Shown: positions 56,768 through 64,000 of the stretch, in pieces | Position numbering within the stretch: position 1 is the stretch's first letter | Layout of the letters: each line of letters opens with the position of its first letter | NCBI GenBank assembly: GCA_017460885.1 | Contig: JAFUAB010000041.1 | Location: forward strand, 52,998 to 116,997 | Source of the DNA: Lachnospiraceae bacterium | GTDB taxonomy: Bacteria; Bacillota; Clostridia; Lachnospirales; Lachnospiraceae | Direction of reading: 5' to 3' | DNA: 64,000 nt | Position numbers and translations under genes: made by a program | The notes under the pieces: generated by a model | Databases searched by the model: none | What the model was told of the DNA's origin: nothing | What the model saw: the letters and a program-made list of their open reading frames with translations, nothing else

Positions 56768-58240
56768 ATGGCACTGATTGATGAGCTGATCCAACTTAAT
56801 AATTCCGATATGCTGCCGCTGCATATGCCCGGGCACAAAAGAAGCCGGCTTATTGAAAAAATGGCAGACATATATGCGCTCGATATCACAGAGATCGACG
56901 GCTTTGACGATCTGCACGATCCGTCCGGGCTGCTCAGACAAATGAGCGAACAGGCGGCCCGGATATATGGGGCCGAAGATGCGTGGATTTCCGTCAACGG
57001 TTCTACGGCAGCCAATGAGGCTGCCGTTTTGAGTGTATGTCATGAGGGAGAGAAGATCGTTATTCCGAGGGCATCGCACAAGTCTGTTTACGCAGCGGCA
57101 GAAGCCGGCGGGCTCAAACCGGTTTATCTGCGCAGCCGTTTTTTGGAGGGAACCTCGATCGTACTGCCGCCCTCGCCGCAGGAAGTAAACGAAGCTTTGG
57201 AGGATCACCCCGAAGCGGGGACCGTATTGATCACTTCTCCGACTTATGAGGGCCTGATCGCCGATATCAGAGGGATAGCCGAGACTGTACATTCGCGCGG
57301 AGCTGTCCTGATAGTCGATTCGGCTCACGGAGCTCATATGGGTATATGCGGTACCGGATCCGCGGAGCATGTGATCCGGGAGGGACCGCTGTCACAGGGG
57401 GCTGACATATGCGTTGTCAGTCTGCATAAGATGCTGCCTTCTCCCACGCAGACAGCTCTTCTGCTGACAGGACGCGGTACCGTCATGTCACAAAGGATAC
57501 GGCCGGAACGCATCAGTCATTATATGGACATGTTTGAATCCTCATCGCCCTCGTATGTCCTTCTGGCGGGCGTAGGTGAATGTCTGGATTTTGTTGAGCG
57601 CAAGTGCTGCAGCGAGGGCACAGGTACCGGTATGTTTGATAGTGTGATCGGTATGCTGGACCGGATGAGACGGGACTGCGCGGACCTGGAGTTTACGGAT
57701 ATCAGTCCGGCAGGCATGAGAGCGGATCCCTTCAAGGTCGTGATCCGGCCTCGCAAAGCTTATACCACCGGACAGGAAATATATGATATATTAAGAAGAG
57801 ACTATCATATTCAATGTGAGATGGCAGGGATAGGATATGCGCTGGCACTTTTCAGCGTAATGGATGATGAAGGATCCATTGACCGATTGAGTCAGGCACT
57901 GCGCGATATCGACAGAAGATATGCTTCCGGAGATCACGATTCATCAGGGAACAACGACTTCATGCCTGATATCTCACATATTCCTGACAGGATCACCGAC
58001 CCGCGAACGGCATACGGTATGGCTTCGGAACTCATACCTGTGTCCGAACTTGGATCCGGCACCTTGGAGGGGATGATAAGTGCTTCGTATCTGTATCTGT
58101 ATCCCCCCGGGACTCCGCTGCTTGTTCCCGGTGAGATAATAGACAGGGAGACAGCAGATATTTTCACTAAGATAAAGGAAGAAAGGCTGAAAGTGACCGG
58201 ATTGGTTAACGGATGCATTTCGGTTGTAAAACAGATATGA
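56768..58240 (+). CDS. Orn/Lys/Arg decarboxylase-family PLP enzyme (YaaO-like)
   Basis: About 490 residues of PLP fold type I. It begins LHMPGHKRS and DITEIDGFDDLH; SVNGSTAANEA binds the cofactor phosphate, DSAHGAHMG holds the PLP Asp, and Lys in SLHKMLPSPTQ forms the Schiff base. YaaO of B. subtilis heads the same gene order, followed by a kinase. The amino acid substrate cannot be read from this. Its stop overlaps the next start. Confidence 0.9.
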   Translation: MALIDELIQLNNSDMLPLHMPGHKRSRLIEKMADIYALDITEIDGFDDLHDPSGLLRQMSEQAARIYGAEDAWISVNGSTAANEAAVLSVCHEGEKIVIPRASHKSVYAAAEAGGLKPVYLRSRFLEGTSIVLPPSPQEVNEALEDHPEAGTVLITSPTYEGLIADIRGIAETVHSRGAVLIVDSAHGAHMGICGTGSAEHVIREGPLSQGADICVVSLHKMLPSPTQTALLLTGRGTVMSQRIRPERISHYMDMFESSSPSYVLLAGVGECLDFVERKCCSEGTGTGMFDSVIGMLDRMRRDCADLEFTDISPAGMRADPFKVVIRPRKAYTTGQEIYDILRRDYHIQCEMAGIGYALALFSVMDDEGSIDRLSQALRDIDRRYASGDHDSSGNNDFMPDISHIPDRITDPRTAYGMASELIPVSELGSGTLEGMISASYLYLYPPGTPLLVPGEIIDRETADIFTKIKEERLKVTGLVNGCISVVKQI

Positions 58241-58824
58241 ACAGACTGATATGCCTGATGGGTAAGAGCTGCTCGGGCAAGGATACAATATATAAGAATC
58301 TTCTTAAGGACAGGGAACTGAACCTTAAGGTCCTCAGACCGTATACTACCAGACCCCGCAGGATCAACGAAAAGGAAGGGATCGAGTACAACTTTGTCAC
58401 GGAAGAGGAATATCTTGCCATGCGCGACAGGGGATTGATCCTGGAGGAGCGCGCGTACGATACGATGCACGGAGTCTGGAGGTACTTCACGGTCAGGGAC
58501 GCGGGTCTGACGGATAATGAGAATGACCTGCTGTATATAGGTACTCTGGAGGCATATGTAAACTTGCGTGAAGCCTTGGGAAATGATAAGGTGATACCGA
58601 TATATATAGAAGTAAGCGATACCGTCAGGATCGATCGTGCGGTCCACAGAGAAAAGAAACAGGCCGAACCGAGGTTTGCGGAGATGTGCAGACGTTTTCT
58701 GGCCGATAACGAGGATTTCAGCGATGAGAAGCTAAAGGAAGCGGGCGTAACGGTCAGGTTCAATAACGAGGATCTGAATGAATGTCTGAACAGGATAAAG
58801 ACATTTATCGCTGCGGAAGGATGA
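58237..58824 (+). CDS. Guanylate kinase-like protein
   Basis: About 195 residues. P-loop GKSCSGKDT, then RPYTTRPRRINEKEGIEYNF, the GMP-binding signature, and a lid-like REKKQAEPRFAEMCRRFLAD. In B. subtilis this locus holds thymidylate kinase (tmk); here the protein is of the guanylate kinase fold. It may phosphorylate GMP or another nucleotide. Overlaps the YaaO-like gene by 4 bp. Confidence 0.8.
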   Translation: MNRLICLMGKSCSGKDTIYKNLLKDRELNLKVLRPYTTRPRRINEKEGIEYNFVTEEEYLAMRDRGLILEERAYDTMHGVWRYFTVRDAGLTDNENDLLYIGTLEAYVNLREALGNDKVIPIYIEVSDTVRIDRAVHREKKQAEPRFAEMCRRFLADNEDFSDEKLKEAGVTVRFNNEDLNECLNRIKTFIAAEG

Positions 58825-58830
58825 TGAACT

Positions 58831-59271
58831 TTGGACATTAAGGTCAACAATATACAACAGGCTATGCCTGTGGAACAGACTGCTCCCGCGCAGGAAGCAG
58901 ACGGAGCCTTTAAGTTTATGCTCGCAAGCCGGATAGAGGAAACGGATCTGCAGCAGGCTCTCACCCAAATGATGGAGGAGATCGAGAGTCAGGGCAACCG
59001 TCTGGCCAGGCATCATGACATCCGGGATATGAAACGATACCGGTCTCTTGTAAAGGGATTCCTTAATGAGATAGTAACCCGGTCGCATTCTTTTTCCAGA
59101 GAGAATTTTCTGGACAGAAAGGGGCGGCACAGAGTATACGGTATCATCAGACTTGTGGATGAAAACCTGGATGCACTTGCCCAGGAGCTTGTAAAGGAAG
59201 AGAAGGATCATCTGGCCATCCTCGGAAAGATAGGGGAGATCAGAGGTCTTCTTTTGGATATATTCACGTAG
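58831..59271 (+). CDS. DUF327 protein (YaaR-like)
   Basis: A 146-residue helical protein from a TTG start 6 bp after the kinase gene, with GGAAGGATGA upstream. [18 protein letters not shown] and [22 protein letters not shown] fit the YaaR family. Function unknown; sits just before holB, as in B. subtilis. Confidence 0.88.
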   Translation: MDIKVNNIQQAMPVEQTAPAQEADGAFKFMLASRIEETDLQQALTQMMEEIESQGNRLARHHDIRDMKRYRSLVKGFLNEIVTRSHSFSRENFLDRKGRHRVYGIIRLVDENLDALAQELVKEEKDHLAILGKIGEIRGLLLDIFT

Positions 59272-59336
59272 ACCAGAGTGCGACGTGCGTGTCATGGTAA
59301 CCAATATGGTACCGGCACGGTCGGGACAGGAGTAAA

Positions 59337-60329
59337 ATGGCTGGATTTGACAGTATCATAGGACAGGAACAGATAAAGGAGCATCTGACCGGTGCGATCA
59401 CGACCGGACATGTGGGTCATGCCTATATCATTAACGGGGAGCGCTTCAGCGGCAAGGAGTATATAGCAAACCTTTTTGCCAGGGCGCTTCAGTGTACCGG
59501 AGAAGGTGAAAGACCCTGCGGACATTGTATGTCCTGTATACAGGCGGATGCCGGAAATCAGCCTGATATAATTCATATCACACATGAAAAGCCGGGCACG
59601 ATAACGGTGGATGATATCCGTACCCAGCTTGTGAATGATATGAGCATCAGACCGTATGCTTCCAAATGGAAGATATATATCTGCAACGAGGCCGAGAAGA
59701 TGAATCAGCAGGCACAGAACGCCCTGCTTAAGACACTGGAGGAACCGCCGGAATACGGCATCATCGTGCTTCTTACGACAACGATGGAGGCAATGCTTCC
59801 TACGATACAGAGCAGGTGCGTGACCCTCAATATGAAGCCGGTAAGGGATACCCAAATGAGGGCTTATCTGACCGGAGAGCTTGGGATAGCTCCTCAAAAA
59901 GCCGATCTGTGCATAGCTTTTGCACGGGGAAATGTCGGTAAGGCCAGGCTGCTCGCACTGAGTGAGGAGTTTGACAATATACGCCATGATGCGCTGTCTC
60001 TCCTGAGGAACATTCATGAAATGGACATCGCAGAGGCTTCGGCGGCGATCAGACGCATCAGCGAATACAAACTGGAGATAACGGATTATCTGGATATCAT
60101 CTCCGTATGGTACAGGGATGTCCTGATGTTCAAGGCTACCAAGGACGGGGATTCACTGATATTCCATGATGAGATCCAGTATATACGTGATGTGGCGGGA
60201 CGCAGTACTTACGAGGGCATTGAATGCATCATAGAAGCCCTTGATACCGCATGCCGCAGACTTAAGGCCAACGTTTCTTTTGAGTTGACAATGGAACTGC
60301 TCATGCTTACCATTAGAGAGAATTCGTGA
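59337..60329 (+). CDS. holB: DNA polymerase III subunit delta'
   Basis: A 330-residue clamp-loader subunit. Zinc-binding Cys in CTGEGERPCGHCMSC, NALLKTLEEPPEY and TIQSRCVTL are characteristic; its P-loop reads GERFSGKEY, degenerate as in other delta' proteins. ACAGGAGT precedes the ATG. Works with the PolC holoenzyme. Confidence 0.92.
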   Translation: MAGFDSIIGQEQIKEHLTGAITTGHVGHAYIINGERFSGKEYIANLFARALQCTGEGERPCGHCMSCIQADAGNQPDIIHITHEKPGTITVDDIRTQLVNDMSIRPYASKWKIYICNEAEKMNQQAQNALLKTLEEPPEYGIIVLLTTTMEAMLPTIQSRCVTLNMKPVRDTQMRAYLTGELGIAPQKADLCIAFARGNVGKARLLALSEEFDNIRHDALSLLRNIHEMDIAEASAAIRRISEYKLEITDYLDIISVWYRDVLMFKATKDGDSLIFHDEIQYIRDVAGRSTYEGIECIIEALDTACRRLKANVSFELTMELLMLTIRENS

Positions 60330-60394
60330 TATACTGAGAAAATGTTATAATTCAATGCCATGTTTTGGCGCCGAAAGGCAGAGGTGTATAGATT

Positions 60395-61882
60395 ATGAAT
60401 ACTGTAGTTGGTGTAAGATTCCGTAATGCGGGCAAGATTTATTTTTTTGCGCCCGGTGAGTTTGAGATATCCAAGGGTGACCATGTCATCGTGGAGACTG
60501 CAAGAGGTATCGAGTACGGTACCTGCGTGAGTGATCCCAGAGAAGTGGAGGATGACAGGATAGTCGCTCCGCTTAAGCCCATACTTCGAATGGCGACGGA
60601 GAGGGACGACAAACAGTCTCAGGATAATCGGATCCGTGAAAGAGAGGCCTTTAAGATTTGCCAGGACAGGATCCGTGATCATGGTCTGGAGATGAAGCTT
60701 ATAGATACGGAATATACCTTTGATAACAGTAAAGTGCTGTTTTATTTCACTGCCGACGGCAGAGTCGATTTCCGCGATCTGGTCAAGGATCTGGCCGGAA
60801 TATTCCGTACCAGGATCGAACTCAGACAGGTTGGCGTCAGAGATGAGACCAAGATCCTGGGTGGTATGGGAATTTGCGGACGGGCCCTGTGCTGCCACAG
60901 TTATCTCTCGGATTTTACGCCTGTTTCCATCAAGATGGCCAAGGAGCAGAATCTTTCTCTCAATCCCACCAAGATATCCGGAGTATGCGGCAGGCTTATG
61001 TGCTGTCTGGCCAACGAGGAAGAAGTATACGAGGAGCAGAACCGCAAGCTTCCAAGTCCCGGTGATTATGTGACCACCGTTGCCGGTGAAAGAGGGATCG
61101 TTCAGAACGTGGATATTTTCCGTGAGACCGTCAGAGTACTGGTTCAATCGGGAGACGACAAGGAACTTAAGGATTACAAGGCTGAGGATATCAGATTTAA
61201 AAAGCGCCGCAAGCGCGGAAAGCTTGAGCTTACACCCGAGGAAATGGAGCAGCTCAGAGCACTTGAACCCGAGGATGTGGCCGCTCTCGAGGCGGAGGTT
61301 GCCGAAACCGGAGAGAACCTGATGGAATTCAGTGTCAGGGACAAATACAGGAACGACAATCGCGAAGAAGGCGAATCCGAAAAGGAAGGAAACGAGGGAC
61401 GGAGTCGTAACAGAAACCGCGGACGCGACAGAAACCGGGACAGGAATCGCGACAGAAACGAAAACCGTGAAGATGGACAGGACCGGGATAATCCTGAGGG
61501 CGGAAACCGCGATAATAACAATCGTGAGAATCGCCGAGACCGGGATCGGAACAAAGGCAGAGAACGTAATCGTGACGCATCGGAGAATCGTGAGAACAGT
61601 CGTGAACGCGATAAGCGCGAGGACAGGAGAGAGCGGGGGCAGAGCGGTGAAACAAGAGAGAACCGCAGCCAGGGACGTGAAAACGATAAACGCTCCGATA
61701 GAAATGAAAGAGATCAGAGTACCGACGTGACAGAGAAGCGTGAGGGCACTCAGGAACGCGAGGGGCGAAATAACAATCGTAACAACAGACGCAGAAGAAA
61801 CTTCCGTAATCACAGGGACGGAAACCGCGGCGACCGCAATGATCAAAACGGATCAAACGGACAGGGTGGATCAGATGCCTGA
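60395..61882 (+). CDS. ricT: PSP1-domain protein RicT/YaaT with a long RDN-rich tail
   Basis: About 495 residues. Residues 1-270 are a PSP1 protein with the conserved Cys set that binds Fe-S clusters: GGMGICGRALCCHSYL (~155-170) and GVCGRLMCCLANEEE (~200-214). In B. subtilis YaaT with YlbF and YmcA steers RNase Y mRNA processing. After ~325 comes a ~165-residue tail of Arg, Asp, Asn, Glu and Gly repeats (RNRGRDRNRDRNRDRNENRE), likely disordered and RNA-binding. Such a tail is absent from YaaT of B. subtilis. Stop overlaps the next gene. Confidence 0.9.
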   Translation: MNTVVGVRFRNAGKIYFFAPGEFEISKGDHVIVETARGIEYGTCVSDPREVEDDRIVAPLKPILRMATERDDKQSQDNRIREREAFKICQDRIRDHGLEMKLIDTEYTFDNSKVLFYFTADGRVDFRDLVKDLAGIFRTRIELRQVGVRDETKILGGMGICGRALCCHSYLSDFTPVSIKMAKEQNLSLNPTKISGVCGRLMCCLANEEEVYEEQNRKLPSPGDYVTTVAGERGIVQNVDIFRETVRVLVQSGDDKELKDYKAEDIRFKKRRKRGKLELTPEEMEQLRALEPEDVAALEAEVAETGENLMEFSVRDKYRNDNREEGESEKEGNEGRSRNRNRGRDRNRDRNRDRNENREDGQDRDNPEGGNRDNNNRENRRDRDRNKGRERNRDASENRENSRERDKREDRRERGQSGETRENRSQGRENDKRSDRNERDQSTDVTEKREGTQEREGRNNNRNNRRRRNFRNHRDGNRGDRNDQNGSNGQGGSDA

Positions 61883-62642
61883 GATTGACGGATCACGGGA
61901 TCTGAGTGAATTGCTTCTTCATCCCGGTGAGAGAATAGACGATCTGGAACTCAGCGGCCTCAGGATCATACAGGATCCTGCAGGCTTCTGTTTTGGTATG
62001 GATGCCGTGCTGCTTTCGGGATTTGTTCAGGCACCGGATGGTTCGACCTGCCTTGATCTTGGCTGTGGCGGGGGTATCATACCGATACTGATGTCGGCGA
62101 AGACCGGGGCGGCTCATCTGACCGGGCTTGAGATACAGGAAGAAGCAGCGGATATGGCAGCCCGCAGTGTCCGTTTAAACGGGTTGGAGGATCGTATAGA
62201 CATAGTGTGCGGAGATATAAGGGAAGCTGCCGGGATTTTTAAGGCGGCTTCTTTTGATGTTGTGACCTCCAATCCTCCTTATATGACTGCGGATCACGGG
62301 CTTGTCAATCCGGATTCTCGCACCGCCATAGCCAGACATGAGATATGTGCTGCACTTGATGATGTGGTCAGAGCCGCGGCACATCTGGTCAGGACCGGAG
62401 GGAGCTTTTATATGGTCCATCGACCCTTCAGACTCGCCGAGATCATCTGTACGCTCAGAGACCACGGACTGGAACCCAAAAAAATGAGACTGGTATATCC
62501 CTTTGCCGACAAGGAGCCGAACATGGTCCTGATCAAAGCGGTTCGCGGGGGCAGACCGCGGATGGAGGTGGATAAGCCTCTGATAGTTTTTGACGCACCC
62601 GGCGTATATTCCCGGGAAATGGTGAGAGATTATGGCTTCTGA
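61875..62642 (+). CDS. trmN6: tRNA adenine-N6 methyltransferase (TrmN6/YabB-like)
   Basis: A 255-residue SAM enzyme: DLGCGGGIIPILMS motif I, and NPPYM with PDSRTAIARHE after it. Modifies A37 of tRNA-Val in relatives. The ATG at 61875 is within the end of ricT; GGACAGGGTGG precedes it. Overlaps rsmI by 11 bp. Confidence 0.9.
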   Translation: MPEIDGSRDLSELLLHPGERIDDLELSGLRIIQDPAGFCFGMDAVLLSGFVQAPDGSTCLDLGCGGGIIPILMSAKTGAAHLTGLEIQEEAADMAARSVRLNGLEDRIDIVCGDIREAAGIFKAASFDVVTSNPPYMTADHGLVNPDSRTAIARHEICAALDDVVRAAAHLVRTGGSFYMVHRPFRLAEIICTLRDHGLEPKKMRLVYPFADKEPNMVLIKAVRGGRPRMEVDKPLIVFDAPGVYSREMVRDYGF

Positions 62643-63486
62643 CAATACGGGGATCTTATATATATGTGCAACGCCCATAGGAAATATGAGCGATATCACG
62701 CTGCGTGTCATCGATACCCTTAAGGAGGCAGATCTGATCGCGGCGGAGGATACCCGCAACAGCATCCGGATACTTAATGCTTATGATATAGATACTCCGA
62801 TGACCAGCTATCACGAGCATAATAAATACGATAAAGCGATGCAGCTCATCGATACCATGAGAGCGGGAAAAAGTGTGGCGCTGATCACTGATGCAGGTAC
62901 GCCCGCGATCTCGGATCCCGGTGAGGTACTGGTCAGGGAATGTATGAATGCCGGAATACCGGTTACATCTCTGCCCGGAGCTTCGGCGTGCATAACCGCC
63001 CTTACCCTTTCGGGACTGTCCACGCGCAGATTCGTCTTTGAGGGATTTCTTCCCTACGATAAAAAAGAGAAGGCTCTGGTTCTGGAGGACTTAAAGACCG
63101 AACACCGAACCGTGGTATTGTACGAGGCTCCCCATCATCTGGTGCGTACACTTAAGGAACTGTCCGAAGCCCTCGGAGACAGGCGTATCACGATCTGCCG
63201 CGAGCTGACCAAAAAATTCGAGACGGTTACACCAACCACCCTGCGCGAGGCGTTGGAGTATTATGAGAGCAATGAGCCCCGCGGAGAATATGTGATCGTT
63301 ATGGAGGGTCGTGACCGGGAGGAGATGAAGGCCGAGGAACGCGGCAGGTGGGAGAGCATGACTCTAGAGGAACATCTGGACATGTATCTTTCGGACGGAC
63401 TCGACAAGAAGGAAGCCATGAAAAGGGTCGCCGCCGACCGCGGCATCTCCAGACGCGAAGTCTACAACTCCCTTCTTGCCAAATGA
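62632..63486 (+). CDS. rsmI: 16S rRNA (cytidine1402-2'-O)-methyltransferase
   Basis: A 284-residue tetrapyrrole-methylase-fold enzyme. CATPIGNMSDITLRVIDTLK, AAEDTRNSIRIL and ITDAGTPAISDPGE are the family signatures; the C-terminal HTH-like end is VAADRGISRREVYNSLL. Last of the yaaO-type block, directly before the rRNA operon whose product it modifies. Confidence 0.97.
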   Translation: MASDNTGILYICATPIGNMSDITLRVIDTLKEADLIAAEDTRNSIRILNAYDIDTPMTSYHEHNKYDKAMQLIDTMRAGKSVALITDAGTPAISDPGEVLVRECMNAGIPVTSLPGASACITALTLSGLSTRRFVFEGFLPYDKKEKALVLEDLKTEHRTVVLYEAPHHLVRTLKELSEALGDRRITICRELTKKFETVTPTTLREALEYYESNEPRGEYVIVMEGRDREEMKAEERGRWESMTLEEHLDMYLSDGLDKKEAMKRVAADRGISRREVYNSLLAK

Positions 63487-63695
63487 CACTCGGGGACGGA
63501 GGCATTCCGGACAACGTGCCGTGCTTCCGTGTCGTCAATTCCAAGGGAGAACTTGCCGGTGAGTTTGCATTCGGCGGAACCGGAGAGCAGGCAAAGCTTC
63601 TGGAGGCCGAAGGAATAGAAGTTAAGGATGGAAGGGTGGACCTTGCAAAATACGGATGTGAGATCCTGTATTATGGACTGGACACAGATTTGTGA
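63483..63695 (+). pseudogene. C-terminal remnant of an MGMT/Ada-family alkyltransferase
   Basis: A 70-residue frame overlapping the rsmI stop. Its text (GGIPDNVPCFRVVNSKGELA, then GGTGEQAKLLEAEGIEVKDG and VDLAKYG) matches the last third of O6-alkylguanine methyltransferase-like proteins, including the PC-x-RV active-site Cys. The N-terminal DNA-binding helix-turn-helix part that should precede it is absent, being replaced by the rsmI end. Either a remnant or a very short relic read through from rsmI. Confidence 0.7.
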
Positions 63696-63715
63696 AATTT
63701 TATATCAAAATATCG

Positions 63716-63744
63716 TTGACAATGTCATTCCTTTTTGATATTAT
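63716..63744 (+). promoter_or_regulatory. rRNA operon promoter
   Basis: TTGACA, exact 17-bp spacer, TATTAT. It lies ~215 bp before the mature 16S, a usual distance; a ~200-bp A-rich leader follows with no gene. Confidence 0.9.
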
Positions 63745-63958
63745 ACCATTTGCGCCACGGAAAAGAGATAACATGTCTAAGTAATTCCAAGGCGTGTCAG
63801 AACCTTGAAAAACAGTTATTAACATAACTTCAAAGCAGTGCGACCTTGAACAATTCTAAGAAATTATTCAAAGCAAGAAGAAGAGAACTTCTATAAAAAA
63901 CGAACTCATTATTCGGAAAAAGCCAGAAGGTTTTGTTCCAGGATGATAACCAAAACAA

Positions 63959-64000
<42 letters not shown>

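Noticed and set aside
60209-61846. Long open frame of 545 codons antisense to ricT and holB
   Set aside because: Its length follows from the repetitive GC-rich coding strand; the product is low-complexity and has no start site or family text.
60000-61900. Tandem repeat array or CRISPR in the RDN-rich part of ricT
   Set aside because: The repetition is at the codon and amino-acid level in a continuous reading frame; there are no evenly spaced identical repeats.
63348-63482. An upstream extension of the alkyltransferase remnant inside rsmI
   Set aside because: The extended frame is out of phase with rsmI and does not read like the missing domain.

Overview
The window looks like a chromosomal segment of a motile, Gram-positive anaerobe of the Lachnospiraceae (Butyrivibrio-like). 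Reasons: PolC-type DNA polymerase III, the MEP isoprenoid enzyme IspG, LytS-type and hybrid histidine kinases, a chemotaxis receptor and HD-GYP protein, a GH3 beta-glucosidase with reversed domain order, CE2-type esterase, and a B. subtilis-like yaaO-kinase-yaaR-holB-yaaT-yabB-rsmI block next to an rRNA operon. Genus assignment is inference. Almost the whole window is dense housekeeping sequence; no CRISPR array, prophage or complete insertion sequence was seen.

Layout. 1-3.2 kb: end of a hybrid histidine kinase, then a PP2C phosphatase/Ser-Thr kinase pair. 3.3-8.9 kb: ispG and polC. 9-13.1 kb: an ester/acyl cluster (HSL-type esterase, condensation-fold acyltransferase, zinc-ribbon DUF6320-like membrane protein, CE2/SGNH esterase). 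13.2-17.9 kb: small motility protein (YjfB-like) bracketed by short inverted-repeat elements, then an HD-GYP membrane protein and a chemoreceptor. 18-19.2 kb: glutathione peroxidase and an OhrR/MarR regulator under an OhrR-like operator. 19.4-22.1 kb: an accessory patch holding a PD-(D/E)XK-like protein, an orphan receiver domain and three decayed gene pieces. 22.1-26.7 kb: GNAT, a SleB-type wall hydrolase overlapping a LytS-like kinase, and a receiver-SARP-like regulator. 26.8-27.6 kb: a candidate structured RNA, a four-tRNA operon (Arg, His, Gln, Lys) and a second copy of the repeat element. 27.7-36.6 kb: a FliD-like small protein, rpmE, yqhQ, prmC, a complete sugar-type ABC transporter, prfA. 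36.6-46.7 kb: NUDIX, valS, folC, an unannotated-size small gene, TPR protein, MATE exporter, nuclease-helicase fusion. 46.7-49.2 kb (minus): MBOAT/SGNH O-acetylation pair. 49.3-53.4 kb: tRNA-Gly and sbcDC behind an unusual duplicated promoter region. 53.5-56.7 kb: acidic unknown protein and GH3 glucosidase. 56.8-63.7 kb: the yaaO-to-rsmI block, a truncated MGMT remnant, an rRNA promoter and the first bases of 16S rRNA.

The most interesting non-coding signals are (i) two ~150-bp copies of a three-hairpin element with an invariant core and a tip hairpin kept by different sequences, both flanked by TA-type ends and related to a third, shorter element; (ii) a potential ~130-nt structured RNA between a two-component operon and a tRNA operon; (iii) a near-canonical OhrR operator overlapping the peroxidase promoter; and (iv) a 16-bp direct repeat carrying a duplicated -10 box around a long hairpin upstream of sbcDC. 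All functional statements come from motif reading and family knowledge; no database search was run.
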